Assembly: GCA_039519185.1 (NCBI GenBank)
Contig: CM076850.1
Span: 89,076,270 to 89,140,269, forward strand
Source: Astragalus membranaceus
Lineage: Eukaryota > Streptophyta > Magnoliopsida > Fabales > Fabaceae
Reading direction: 5' to 3'
DNA: 64,000 bases
The translations under genes and the position numbers were made by a program. Positions 25,000 through 37,935 of this stretch are shown piece by piece; the first letter of the stretch is position 1, and each line of letters starts with the position of its first letter. The notes beneath the pieces were generated by a model. The model saw nothing but the letters and a program-made list of their open reading frames with translations, did not search any database and was not told where the DNA came from.

Positions 25000-27612
25000 T
25001 GTAACACCCCTTTTCTAGTAACCTTACTATTTAATAAAATCAGAGTTTCTTTTTTTTTTTTTTTGAAAACAATCTAAGCGAGTGCTACACTTACTCCATT
25101 AAATCAACCACTTCACTTTTCATAGTTCGGTTAAAACCACAAGATACATAGCACCATAAAAAAAAACGTTTAGTTCACATCATCTAAATTCAGTTACTAC
25201 CAGCAGCCGAATAATAATAAGTTCAAAAATAAAACCAATACATCACCAATAACAATCTAACAGTATAAGGAAAATAACACATAAACAATAGGACACCCCC
25301 CCTGGTGCTACGTATCAGAGCATGACACTTCCTACCAGACGAAGGCATAAGGATAACCTTCACTCGATATCACCTGCACGTTGCCGACATAAGAAGCAAC
25401 ATAAAAGCAGTAGGGTGAGTCTCTTTTCATAATTAATAACATATGGAATTAAGCACTGCATAGGAAAAAGGGAACCAGACAAACCGATTCACAATAAAGG
25501 CAATAACCACATCACAATTACAATCACCAATCAACAATTCAAAAGGTATGGTTATGCAATGAAATGCAACCCAAACTCCACGGGCACATGCATGTCGGAT
25601 CCGTCACCAAATACAAATAGGCCGTAGCCTCTGCTCACCAAATAAAACTAGGCCGAAGCCTCTGCTCACCAAATAAAACTAGGCCGAAGCCTCTGCTCAC
25701 CAATAATGCACATGTTTCATGAGATGCTATGGAAATGCATCACAACACACCACAATTCAATCAATTCACCATTTAATTCAAGTCACCATTTTATTTATAT
25801 TCTCACCATTGTATTAATCAGCTCACCAATTAAAATTAGGCTGAAGCCTCTGCTCACCAATTAAAATTAGGCCGAAGCCTCTGCTCACCAATCACACCAT
25901 AATACACCCACCAACTCAACCCACCACCCACACCAACACCAATTTCAATTAGGCCAATTTAGGATTTGACGCGACATAGGGAAAGTGAATAAAAATTGAA
26001 ATTAGACACCTTGAACAACTTCAGTCCAGAACCACCAGTAAAATAACCCATTTTTACATAAAACCAGAATATTTGGATAGACACCGAAATTAGCTTCGAA
26101 ACGCACTTTGAACCGTTAAATTTGGATAACCGAGTCAAAAGTTACATTAAAAACAAGTTTGGAAAAATTTAGGCAACATCCTGATTTTGGCGCCCAGCAA
26201 AAACTGGCGCAGGGCGCCTAGCGCCCAGGCACTGGCGCAGGGAAAACTGGCGCAGAGCGCCTAGCAAAAACTGGCGCAGGGCGCCTAGCGCCCAGACACA
26301 GGCGCAGGAAAACTGGCCCAGAGCGCCTAGCAAAAACTGGCGCAGGGCGCCTAGCGCCCAGACACAGGCGCAGGAAACTGGCGCAGAGCGCCTAGCAAAA
26401 CTGGCGCAGGAACACGGCGCCCATGCATTGGGCGCCTTGGCAAAACACGCATGGAAACTCATTTTACTTCGAAATTGATTTTGCACGAGCCAAATACTCA
26501 GAATATGAGAACCCAACAAAATATTTGGCAAAAAGTGACACGCATTTTTGGCGCCCATGCACTAGGCGCCTAAGGCCAGGACAGACCACAACTCCTATGA
26601 CTCCAAAAATTGTTTTGCACGAGCCATTTAACTTGGACATGAAAACCCAGTATCAATTTTCGCAAAATAAGCAACAGAAAATGGGGACCCTTGGCGCCCA
26701 TGGCACAAGGCGCCTAGTGCCAAAACTGGCAACACAGTGGCACAGGCGCCCAGGAGGGCACCCAGCGCCCAGACACTGCAACAGACACCACAGTGGCAGA
26801 ATTTCCAGCAACACACACACACCTAGGGCGCCTAAGGCTCCATCAAATTTTGAGTTCCTCTCAACCAAAATTCACCAAATTAAATCACCAATGCCAATTT
26901 ATCATATGAACAGTAACCATCACCTTTTTCCACAAAAAAGATTCATTCAATCATAGCGTCAAACAATGGGCATGCATCATTCCAATTGTGTACAATTTCA
27001 ACATAAATCAAACATCTCTTGCACAATTAAAAATTCAGCATAGCACAACATCACAATATACCAATCATTCATAGAAAATCACCCTAGGACCTAACCCTAG
27101 GCATTACTCATCACATAAGCTATTAAAGATAAAAAGAGGACCCCCTAACCTCTTAGAAGTCGAAATTGCTAGGCAAGGCTCCAAGAAATTGCAAGACACC
27201 AACAAGCCTTCTCTCCCTCCTTGAGTGATTCGCCCTATTTCTTCTTCTCCTCCTCTCTTCGCGACTTCTCCTCTTCTCACTCTCTCTTTTTACGTTTTCT
27301 TTTTCTCTTCTCTTCTCTCCTCTCTTCGAATTCTTTTCTTTCTTTTGCACCAATGAGACACTTGTCTCCAACCCTTACTAATTCGCCTAGGCCTAAGTCA
27401 ATGGGCTTGGGCTTGGGCCGATCCTAACATCCGGAATTACCATCACCACTCCCTTCAAATTAAATAATTATTTCCAACCCAACTAAGGCTCACATATAAT
27501 AACACCTATAATTATTTTATTAAGTAATAAATAATAATTATATTATTATTTCTACCACTCAATTTCATTTAATTAATTAAATAAATTAATCTATCATTTT
27601 TGGGGCGTTACA
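25000..27612 (-). mobile_element. 5' LTR of the non-autonomous element
   Basis: 2,613 bp, nearly identical to 19826-22426. It differs by scattered substitutions, homopolymer length and a 6-bp GGGCTT duplication near 27410. Confidence 0.94.
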
Positions 27613-27617
27613 CCAAT

Positions 27618-28823
27618 GTTGTAGCAGATGCGCTGAGTAGGAAATCCATTCACATGGTAGAGTTAATGACGCAAGAAATGGAATTGTTAGAGTCTTTTAG
27701 ATCTAAGTTGGGGTACATCCATAAGTTTCCACTTTGGTGGTGAGGTATTAGTTTGTTAACCTCTCCTTGGTGAAGGTTAACAATGAGATTGTCTTACGAG
27801 ATTCCGTTTGACAAGATGAACGTGAATACGAATATGTAAGTGAGGTAACTGTGGACTGTTTTTCACATTGCGATTAACCACCAAAGGATTAAGTGATGGA
27901 TCTTCTTGCAAGAGTCTGAAATTTCCGAAGTGAAGCTCGGCGTGCGGTATTGTAGTTTTGAAAAATCATTTTTGTAAAAACCCACATGCTAAAGTTAATT
28001 TTGGGAACGAATCAAGAGGCTAATAGGATCTGATTGAGGAAAATCATAGGAGGCGTACTTAGGTTGAGGGGAAGCTCAACGCTATTGGCTAATTCGGAAA
28101 GGAACTGGGTGCGTCGTAGATAAATATATTGTGTGGAAAGTTACAATAAAAGAAGAAGAGCTCTGAGTTCTGTTTGATAGTTGTTTTGAGAACAACTGAG
28201 GTGATTTCATTGCTTTCGAGATTACTTGATGGTCCTATGGTTTATTTTTACGTTCAAGGTCAAAGTTTTTAGTAAAACCCAAATCTCATCTTTTTGAAAA
28301 ATTTTATCTCGAAATCTTGGGAGCGAGTCAAGGAGTTTCATAAATGACTTTTCCGTCACATTTGTCAATGTGTACGAGAACTGTTATGGATTTTAAAAGA
28401 ATTGTGGAAATCGTGTTTGTTTTTACCTCTACCGAGGAGTACCAGTGGTGTATCTCATTTTCAACCTGTAATTCTATCAAGTGTCTTGTGTTAAACCCTT
28501 TGATTTAGATTAATCAAAGTTGGGGAGTAAGCGAGGATAATTGGAATGAAGCTTCGGAAGTGTTTTCAAACGCGGTGCCGAGCCTATGTAGGCGAATGAT
28601 GAGTTTCTCGTGTAGATTCGTAACCAGAGAGTTCGTATCAAGGTAGTAGTGGATCATACTTGGAGATTGATGTGCCAACTTGGGAAGATTTTCTACACTC
28701 ATCTCGTTAGTTCAAGAATATTTTCCAGCAAATTTGGACCCTTCTGAGAATGTCTGTTCTCGGTTAGTCAATCGTAAGACTTGACGAAATTTTGAGGACA
28801 AAATTCTTTCAAGTTGGGGAGAA
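27618..28823 (+). pseudogene. Remnant of the 3' part of gypsy pol
   Basis: It resumes the host element with NVVADALSRKS, the conserved RNase H end, and a short ELMTQEMELLESFR segment. Most of the integrase is missing or unreadable; no zinc finger or DDE motif can be found. A late ATWEDF segment near 28674 looks like the C-terminal tail of gypsy pol. The last 15 bases form the polypurine tract. Confidence 0.7.
28810..28823 (+). promoter_or_regulatory. Polypurine tract of the gypsy element
   Basis: CAAGTTGGGGAGAA abuts the 3' LTR start at 28824. Second-strand synthesis starts at such a tract. Confidence 0.85.
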
Positions 28824-31254
28824 TGTAACATCCGCAAAATAATTAGTAGAGTTATTTGGGTGTTAACCCAATTAAATTAATTTAGTACTTGACTGGTAAA
28901 TTTATTGAGTGCTAAAATTATTTATTGGTTGTCATCGGATCGTTAACCGGATAATACGGGTCAAGGAAGTTTTGGAATCGAAATAAGAGGTTTAGATCAA
29001 TATGGTAATTGGACCACGTTACCGCGTATATATTAATAAATATATGTGTGTGCACGTGAAAGAAGGAATTAAAAGAAAGAAAGGAATTAAAAGAAAGAAA
29101 GAAGCTGAGAACGTGAAACAGAGAGGGAAAGGAGAGAAAAGAAAAGAAAAGAGAAAGAAAGGGTGAGGAAGAAGAAGAGGAAAAAGGGGAAGGTTAGGCT
29201 CATCAAAACGACTTCCTTCCAACACGAAAAATGCTCAGCGTTACTTCCTCTTCAATTTGGTACCAAGATCTTCATCATCAACTCACTCTCTCTCACTTTG
29301 CCATTTTCGAATTTGAGAGGAAAAATTGAGGTTTTGATGGTTGAAGCTCAAGGATAGCTTGGGATGGTGGTTGGCGCGAACCCAAGGATGATGGATCGTT
29401 GATTGGAAGCTAGTTGGGTGATTTGGGGTTGAAAATCAAATTGAGGGTTTTGTGTGAATAGTGCTTCAAGAGGAGGAAGATGATGAATAGTATCCATGGA
29501 GAATCTCGGGGAATTCGGTCAAAAAGATGTCACGGCATGGAGCGGAAAGATTGGAAGCGCACTTGGGCGTCGACGGAGCGTGGAGCGGATTCGGGGAGCG
29601 TTCGTGCGGTTATGTCAGAAAAACGTTTTCACGGAAAGTCTCGGTGTTTCGTGATTTTCATCACGATAGGTGAGTTCTCCTCACGTTTAGGACTTTACGT
29701 TTTGAATTTATTGATTAACTGCTTTATCGCTTTCGCTGGACTGGAATATTGTTTGGTGATTGAGTTTGAGAGATTTTGGGTCAAAAACCAATATTTGGAA
29801 AATACGTCGCGTTGTAATAAAACTTCGATTTGATGATGAACATTGTTGTTTGAATATGTTTTTGGACTGTTTTTATGTTGGGACTGGACTGGAACAGGTA
29901 TTGGAATTGGTCGGAACGACGAAAAATGCGAAAACGGGATAAAATCCACTGCTGTCAAAAGCGCACGACCCGTGCGTCCCAGGCGCACGGACCGTGCGGG
30001 TCTTTCTGTTTCTGTTTTCAAAAACGCATTACAGGGCGCACGACCCGTGCGTGTGGGAGCACGAACCGTGCGCTGTGTTCTGTCCAAATTTTCCAAACTT
30101 GCCCGAAACGATCCCGATCGATTCCAATCCTCTCCTAATCCTTTCCTAACCCTTCTATAATGATATTAGGCCTATAGTGCCATGATTTTTGGGTATGTTT
30201 CAAAAGGGTTTTATAAAATAATTTCGAAATTGAAATTGTCTCGAAAAACCGAATAATAGCATACGTGTGCGGATATGTTTTATTAATAATAAAGCGGACT
30301 ATGAGTCCTACGTGGTATGGTATAACTGACGTGGGATGATTATTATTTATTCGTCTAAACCGGTCTACGATTCACTATATATATTATATCGACTATAGGA
30401 AACGGCCCAATGCGGGTACTATGTTCGACTAACGGTCAAATGTAGATGGACTAACTGTTCATTGAGTATAGGTGAACTAACAGGTCATCGAGTGTAGATA
30501 TATTTAATATATATATCGGGTTTGGGTGACGACTCATGTTGACATACTAGGAGGGGTAGTCATGATCCCCTAGGCTCTGAGGCCAATAGTGAAACAATTA
30601 TTGGCAAGGGGTTCGCCGGGATTAGCCTCGGGGCAGTCGGTGGTACGTTACTATGACTTTGTAGTGTGGTTCGCCGGGATTAGCCTCGGGGCAGTCGGTG
30701 ACGCACTGAGTTATAGCAGATCCGCCGGGATTAGTCTCGGGGCAGTCGGTGGAATGCTATGTGTAAAATAATGCGGTTCATCGGGAGTTAGCGTTCGCGC
30801 AGTCGATGCCGTGTCGTGTTAACAATGTTTTAAAACTGGACCGAGAGTGTTAGTAGGGGTCTCGGTAGAACTCACTGAGATTGTATCTCACTGTTTAAAT
30901 GTTGTTGTTTTACAGATAAACAGGGAAAGTGGAGATCCAAGAGGCACGAGTAGATGGTACTCGGATGGTTGCTGAAGACTTAGCTTTATGCTTAAGCGTA
31001 TTATCTTTCCTTGTTATCTGTGTATCAAGACATTTTGTCTTTAGCGTTATGTATTTATTTCCGCTTTCTTGTAAGATATTGAACACTGTGTTTCACTGAT
31101 GGTTTATGGTCTTATTTATGTTTAAGACTGTTCTGTTGTTATTCAGTGAAAATCTTATAGTGGTGTTCAGTATTTCAACAGGAAATATATCTCTGATGTT
31201 CTAGGGATGGTGCACTTGGGTATTTTTACTCGCTAAAAATACCGGGGTGTTACA
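28824..31254 (+). mobile_element. 3' LTR of the gypsy element
   Basis: 2,431 bp. About 20 substitutions separate it from the 5' LTR over about 2.43 kb (about 0.8 percent, counted by eye, 15 of them transitions). It has one minisatellite unit fewer. Confidence 0.95.
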
Positions 31255-31259
31255 ACAGG

Positions 31260-31877
31260 TTTTTGCCAAAGTCATGAAAGGTAGGTTCTCCCCAACTCTA
31301 GAAATGTGGGACTGCCCCAATTTAGCGTTGATGACGGTGAGTGCATAACTTGCCCTTGTCTAGTGGTGAAAACAGCTAGGGGTGTAGAAGATGATGAATT
31401 GGGAATGCCTTGGCTTTGAAATGAGAGGTGGGAAGCAAGAGATTTTGTCTCAACCCGTGGCGTTTGGTGTTGCCCCAATTATGACAATTGGTTGCTCTGA
31501 CTAGAGTTTGTGAAAGGCTGTATTTAGGATAGTGGGTTGAGAAATTGCCCTGGTGTGATTTTATGGATGTGAATAAGGGAATGAAATGGGTGGAAGGTGA
31601 ATTTCCTTTAATTTTAGGTGGAGTGAAGGATGACGGGATTGCCCCACTTTGGAATGGTATTTCAAGTGGTTGCTTTTAGTGAGACTGTGAGAGGTGACAG
31701 AGTTAAGGTTATGGGTTTTTGGAGTTGGTCGTATGGCTATATGGATTGGGTGTGGTATATGAATGGGATGGACAATGGCTAAATCTCCAAGTTCAAGTGG
31801 TATGGATGATAAAAGGAATGTCCCACTTTGGGATCTAGGTGGTGATCCTAGTATAAACTTTTGGTTCTCTTTTTAGG
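31260..31877 (-). mobile_element. Ogre-type internal region, middle piece
   Basis: A 618-bp stretch between the gypsy TSD and the solo LTR TSD. It contains recurring TTGCCCC and GCCCCACTTT phrases and no coding trace. It is continuous with 14823 once the gypsy element is removed. Confidence 0.7.
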
Positions 31878-34684
31878 TGTTGCACCCTGAAAAATCCGGT
31901 TTGGATTTCTCGATGTACAACGTGGAAGATAAATGAAGCCGCCATCAATATTTTAGTTTTTAGACGAAAACATTGAAAAAACGTCTTTTTATACAAGGCG
32001 GGTGGACTTTTCGAAATCAGGAGATGTAGGTTCGGGGGTCGGTTAGACACGAGGAAGGTATAAGCACCCCGCATCTCCTTTCTACCGAAAGGGAACCATT
32101 AATTTGATGTGTGGTTTCGACAAAGTTTGATTTGAAACGATGTTCTATTTCTTTTCGTTTTTTCTTTTTTATTTGAGAAAAGCGTTTGGAAAGAAGACGG
32201 GAAAAAGAAAGATCTTTTTTTTTTGGTATTTTTTTGAAAAGGGTGCTTGACGGGACGTGGCCCGCTCCTACGTATCCTCAGATGCAATGAGGAAATCAAA
32301 GCTACGTAGTTCTCCTGGGTCGAGAAACTTTGGGTGTGTTGGTGTCTTTTATTGCAGGGGTTCTCGGGTCTGAACTGTACAGTCCACTAACCCTAAAACA
32401 TAGACATCCCGCCCGTACAGGCGACGTGCCCCCTACTTATCGAAAAGTGATTTGAGTTACTTGAAAAAAAAGATTTCCTATGAGATTGGTAGTTTTTGTT
32501 CGAGCAAGTATCTTAGGCTCGCACGAGCTGTACAACTCGCTAATCCTAAGACTCTAACCAATGTCGAACGTACATCCGAATCGGTTCCTCACTCATTTTT
32601 GAAAAGGGTTGAAGTTGTTAATTATTTGTTTTAATTCTCATAAGTATCCGAAGATGTTTGAGTTGTACAACTCCGATCTTAGGACGTTAGACAACATCGG
32701 CCGTACGTCCGACTTGCCTCCTTATGAGTTTTCCAAAAGGTTGATTATTGATCCAAAAAGAAATTGATTAATTTGTGAAGACAAATAGCGAAGTATTGGA
32801 TTTTGGAATATCATTTGAAAAAGGATTGATTAGAGGGGAGAGGAAAAGAATTCGAGGCTTCAATCAATTTTCAAGTCAAAACCAAAATGCAATACTTACC
32901 AATTTACAAGCAAAATAATCAATAATGGGAGCGCAAGCATAAGCATTTCCATTTACAACAATTGTACACAGGAATGACATTGAGTCATCAACAATTAATG
33001 GCATGAATATATGAGATCAAAAACAACCAAATAAGTTGCCAAGAAAGGCACTTAAGGAAACATTGCAAAAGCTTGGTTCGGATTTTAGGCATTAGGCACA
33101 AGTTAAAAGTATTTGGTAATTCTTGACACTTGTTAACAATGCTCAATGCATAAGTGTCTAGTCACTTTACCAAATTATCATTAAAGCATAGCTAAAAGTT
33201 GAATCACTTTCAAGTGATCCTCAACATTTTAAAATGGTGCTAGAAAACACATGTTGATTCATCTCACCAATCATCAACCAATTGAACAAATTAATAACCC
33301 AAAACATCACATTTACAAGCCCCAAAAATCAGCATTCTCAATTCGACATAAGCATAGACTTGCATTTATTCATTGAAAATTAAAAGCAAGTTGAGTCACT
33401 TGTAGTAATCCTCATCACTTAGGGTTGAATCACACCTAGCAATCCCCTCACTTAAATCATAGTGCTCTAAGCACAAGTGAGGATCAAGTTGCTAGATCAT
33501 CAACATAACAAACACTTGCAAGTAAAAATGGGGAAAATAGACATTTAACAAAAAAATCAAATGCTAATAATAAGTATTAAACATCAACCAACCAAGAGGA
33601 ACAATAAAATCATGTCAAGACCAAGGGGCGCGAAACATATATAAGGCTTAAAACATCATTTAATTTCACTAAATGCAAGGAACAAGATGAAAATCACAAA
33701 AACACAATTTATTCAAGGGTGAGATGCCAACTCTCACCCCAACAACAACAACTACATTTTAAAGATGAAGATGCAAAAATGTGATGAAAAGAAAAATGGG
33801 TTTTAATGCAAAAATGTGAGAGAAAACACAAAATGGAGAGTATGGAGAGTGGGGGGCGAAAGTTAGAGGAAAGAAAAAGGAAAAGAAAAATGAATTTTCT
33901 TATTTTGGAAGAGATATTTTATGTGAAGTAGGGTTAAGGGCATTTTAGGGGAGAATTGTTACCAAAGAGGGAACTTTGGGTTTTCTTATGAATAGGTTAG
34001 TGTAAGTGAGTGGAGTAATTTACCAAAGAGGGTATAATGGAAGAGTGTGGAAGAAATTGGAGAGAGAGAGAGAGAGAGAATTCGTAGGTGGGGGGAGGAA
34101 GAGAGAAAAAAAAACTTGTTTTTTTTTTGTCTTTTGTCTTATTGAGGACACTTCCCTTTTTTGAGTTTTTTTGAAATTTGAAATTTTTGGGCATGGGAAA
34201 ATAATGGGAATGCAACTATTGAAAATGTGTTACATGCTTTTTTGGGCACCATAAAATATTCCCTCTAGTCACCCATGACAATAAAAATTGTCACTTAAGA
34301 ATTGAAGAATATTTAATGGTCCCTTTTTTATTTTTCTATGCACTAAAAATGGAAAAAATACATTTTTAATTATTTTTGACTAGGGTTTTCTTTCTAAAAA
34401 TTGTACAAAAATTATCCTTGATAGAATAAAAATGTACTTTTTGTGGATGTGCATTCTTGGCGAGAAAATCATCTTTTTGCGAAAAATGACCAAAATGCCC
34501 CTTTTGACCCTAAAACCCTAATTTCCCCAAAAAGTGCATTCTAACCCTAAAAATGATTTCAAAAACTTTGGAATGGTTTCTAGGATCCAAAATGCAATGC
34601 ATAATGCTCCTCACTCCTCAATTTATTTATTTTTTGGGGAAAATTAGGGTTTTGACCTAAGCCGGACAAAATTGGGGTATGACA
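31878..34684 (-). mobile_element. Solo LTR of a second Ogre/Tat-type family
   Basis: 2,807 bp. On the plus strand it starts TGTTGCACCC and ends GGGGTATGACA, flanked by a perfect 5-bp TSD TTAGG (31873-31877 and 34685-34689). It shares with the other two Ogre-type LTRs the phrases GAAGCCGCCATCAATATT, TTCGGGGGTCGG, GCTCCTACGTATC and CCGGACAAAATTGGGG, but is otherwise diverged. No primer site or polypurine tract adjoins it, so the internal region was removed by LTR-LTR recombination. Confidence 0.92.
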
Positions 34685-34989
34685 TTAGGTGAATCCCAAA
34701 GACTGTGACAGTCTTGAGTTTTTTTTTTATATGATGAAAACTTCACTTGGTGATCACTAAACATTGTCTTTATATCAATGCAACTTGAATGAACCTTGGA
34801 ATGCAAGCCTTTTGATTTTTTTTTTTAACTTTCTTTTTTTTGATTTTTTTTTAGCAAACATATTGTAAATAAATAAACTTATTTGTCCTAAAATTAAAAC
34901 TTTGAGAAAACAAAAGCAATCAGTCATTGATCGGAATGGACTTTATAGGGTTGTAATGTGGCCGATGGTTAGGGGTTCCTAAAAGAAAA

Positions 34990-35111
34990 GATAATTAGAC
35001 CCAATGAAGTGTTCGAGGGTTTATGAGAGGACGGATAATTAGGCCCAATGAAGTGTTTGAGGGTTTATAAAAGAAGGGATAATTAGACCCAATGAAGTGT
35101 TTGATGGTTTA
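34990..35111. repeat. 44-bp tandem repeat, 2.8 copies
   Basis: Units start at 34990, 35034 and 35078. Each begins GATAATTAG followed by CCCAATGAAGTGTT and ends in GGTTTAT with a variable purine tail. Confidence 0.93.
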
Positions 35112-35377
35112 TTCAGACAATGATATCTTATGTGTTTGATGGTATGATGTATCAGCTTACCATTTTTCTGATTTTTTTCTCTCTTTTTTTATATTATTTT
35201 GGTTTTTTTTCTTTTCGTGAGTTTCACTTCTCTTGTGTGATTTTCACTTTCTTTCCTTTTGAGTTGAGTAAGCTGATAAAAATGAAACACCATTTTTGAT
35301 ATGGAATGGATCCTTGTCTGGGGTGATTAAAAGATTTTGGATTTTTTTTGGCTCAAAGTGGGTAGCAAAGGGTGTTA

Positions 35378-35378
35378 C

Positions 35379-35457
<79 letters not shown>
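35378..35457. repeat. (ATT)n microsatellite
   Basis: About 26 uninterrupted ATT units. It produces a meaningless poly-isoleucine frame. Confidence 0.95.
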
Positions 35458-37698
35458 TTTAGGATATGGAGAGATGGCCAAACTTCATTTCAAATCATGA
35501 CTGCTTACTTTCTCAAAACTTAACTTTAGGACAAAAATTTATTTATTTTTGTGTATTTGCTCTTTCTCTTCATTTCTTTTTACGCCCTAATTTTTGCTTA
35601 GGTTGCTCTTGCGAGTTTTCAACCTAGCGGGCCTTTTGTTATGTTTTTTTTTGCAAAAGACTTGCACTTGCACTGAGTGAATATAATGTTGACAAGATGT
35701 TTAAGTGGTCACTAACTTGCCCCAGTTTGGAGGAACCAAAGTGTTGGTTTATGAAATTTCATCATTGAGAACAAACCAAATAGTCAACTAGGTACTTGTG
35801 TGGAGAATATGTACTGGGTGGTCGGGGTGGGACTGGACATGTACAAGGGACGATGATAAGATGCAAAGATGTGGACACTAACTGACTCAAACAAGAGTAA
35901 ATGCACATGGCATACAAGTTCACCATACGAATGCTTCATAGAGAGTTAAAATTAGTTAGAAACATGATAGAAGAAATTTTTGATAACACATTAGTTAACA
36001 AAATGGACCAATTTGATCATTTATCATGGCATGGATGAGATGCATCGCTTTGCTGGCAAAATGGACCAATTAGTCAACCTTGTTTTGTAAGGCTAAACTT
36101 TTCCAAAGAAAAATAATCAATTAGAGCGTGTTTCGCAAGAACGTCTCATCTCTCATCACAATTTTTTTAAGTTATGCTCATGGTTTTTTTTTTTAAAAAA
36201 TGTAATGCATGAATGAACAAACTATAATGTATAGGCATGATGAAAATGCATGAAGGAATGATCACTTGAAAAGACTAACTATGCTAAATGACTTTTTGTT
36301 CTTGTTTTTGTTTTTTTAGGGGCAATGACACATGTAGATGATACATAGTATCATTTACGTGTTAAAATGAATGCTAACTTATTTATATTTTTGGATGATG
36401 AATGATGCAAGAATAATGACATGACTTTCTTTTATTTTTATTTTTATTTTTATTTAGAAATGATGCATTTGAACTAGATGGCAATATGAGTGAAATGATG
36501 TATGATGTTATGTTTTTTTAAATGTAATTCATAATAATGACGTTGCAAATGATGTGATGAACACACTATATGATGATGATTTTTGTGAATGATTATGAAT
36601 GAACGGTGGTGCATGATAAATGAGATGCTTATATTATATGTCTTAAACATTGATTTTTTTTTATATGCGAGAAAATAAAATGCATGATACTCACAATGAT
36701 TTTTGTAATGCATGGAAAGAAAAGAATGCATGATGCTTGACATGATTTTGAATATTTTTGTTTGTTTTTTGGAGAAAGGAAACCAGACGCATGAGTGTTG
36801 ACGAACCAGCTTGCTTTTTTGCTCATGAATGAATGAATGTGCATGAAATGCAAATGTATGATTTTATTCATCGCGTCGGGGAATTGTAAGCTTTTTATTC
36901 GAAGAATAAAGTATGATTCTGGTGGTCTGACTTGCATTTTTTTTTGTTTTTCTTATACTTTCATCCACCTCTCTTAAGAAAGGTCTTATAATTCCCCGGC
37001 GGTCATTGAGATGCATGCAACATGAGTTTATTTATATATTTCTTTTTTTATGATATGCGGAGAAGAAGGAAAATAAGAATGTATGAGACATGCTTGCAAG
37101 AATAAAATAGGTTTTTTTTTGGGTTTTTTTAGGGAAATGAGAAAAATGTATTAGTGTTTGTTTGAGTGCAAGGGTATGAAGCTCCTTTGTGTCCTAAGAG
37201 AATAGGTCTAAGGCTTTTCAATTGAGTGAACCTTTCAAAGGGTAGCTCTAAAGGGTCCTAAATAAGGTTCCTAGAGCCAACGACCCCAATAAGAACACTG
37301 ATCCCAACAATAGGCAAGCTATTAGGAGTGGCAGCATTCTCAAAAGAGACCAAACTCTAGGTGAGACTTTCGTGACCACCCAACAGGATGCACATCCAGT
37401 AAGCCATCACTACGCAGTCTCGTTCTAACTTAGGCTATGCTCCAGTTCGGGTATAGGACTATTCTCACGTGTGTGCAGAAGTGTGATAGTGGAGTGTGTG
37501 TAGGAGCAAAATGTCAAGTGTACCCCCAAGCTGCAAAGCAAACAACACATATGCAAAAGAAATATAGTCTTCTATCCTAAGGTTCACATATCATATAAAA
37601 GATAACATGCAACAAGAATAAAAGATGACAGGGAAATAAATACCGAAAAAGTTAAAGGTTTGGCACAACTAACCAGGTTAGGCTTGACTCACAAAATG

Positions 37699-37716
37699 TC
37701 CCCAGCGAAGTCGCCA
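37699..37716 (-). promoter_or_regulatory. Ogre-type primer binding site
   Basis: The minus strand reads TGGCGACTTCGCTGGGGA, separated by 2 nt from the LTR. Sites starting TGGCGAC are used by Ogre elements and correspond to tRNA-Arg; the tRNA assignment is from memory. It shows that LTR 37719-44269 is the 5' LTR of the element to its left. Confidence 0.78.
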
Positions 37717-37935
37717 GCTGTAGTGACCGAAAAATCCGGAGGATCTCTCGCGTTCAATGAAGTCGCAATCAATGTTTAATTATAAGGGAAAACACTGAAA
37801 AATCCCTTTGAAAAAGAAAACGGTCTGGAAAACCAAATTTTGGGTTCAGGAGTCGATTATGCGCGGGGAAGGTATCAGCACCCCACAACATCCTTTCGAA
37901 AAAGGTTACCTCTAATTAATTGTGCAAAACTATAT

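Larger units (their letters stand above)
19826..27612 (-). mobile_element. Non-autonomous Tekay-like gypsy element (no coding region)
   Basis: Minus-strand element of 7,787 bp with LTRs 19826-22426 and 25000-27612 and the 5-bp TSD CCAAT (19821-19825 and 27613-27617). It interrupts the RNase H region of the host element. On the minus strand the 5' LTR (25000-27612) is followed by an iMet primer site, and the polypurine tract adjoins 22426. The 2.57-kb internal region has no gag or pol. LTRs differ by only about 13 substitutions plus short indels by eye, so the insertion is recent. Confidence 0.93.
14824..31254 (+). mobile_element. Ty3/gypsy element, decayed coding region, host of a nested element
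   Basis: It is bounded by LTRs 14824-17315 and 28824-31254 and by the 5-bp TSD ACAGG (14819-14823 and 31255-31259). A tRNA-iMet primer site follows the 5' LTR, and a polypurine tract precedes the 3' LTR. Without the nested insertion it is about 8.6 kb. The order gag, protease, RT, RNase H is that of gypsy elements, and the sequence style is that of the Tekay/Del chromovirus group. Coding remnants carry many stops, yet the LTRs differ at only about 20 positions by eye. Confidence 0.92.
34690..37718 (-). mobile_element. Ogre-type internal region, primer-site end
   Basis: About 3.0 kb, AT-rich and non-coding in both strands. It holds a 44-bp tandem repeat, a long ATT microsatellite, many poly-T runs and ATGAATGA-rich stretches. 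It ends at the primer site next to the 5' LTR. Open frames on the minus strand near 36474-36937 are low-complexity (His/Ile/Ser-rich) with no domain. Confidence 0.7.

Noticed and set aside
14824..28824. LTR starts exactly 14,000 bp apart
   Set aside because: The round number is coincidence. It depends on the nested element's length, and both LTR starts and TSDs are independently supported.
35296..35523. Frame with a poly-isoleucine tract
   Set aside because: A translation of the (ATT)n microsatellite.
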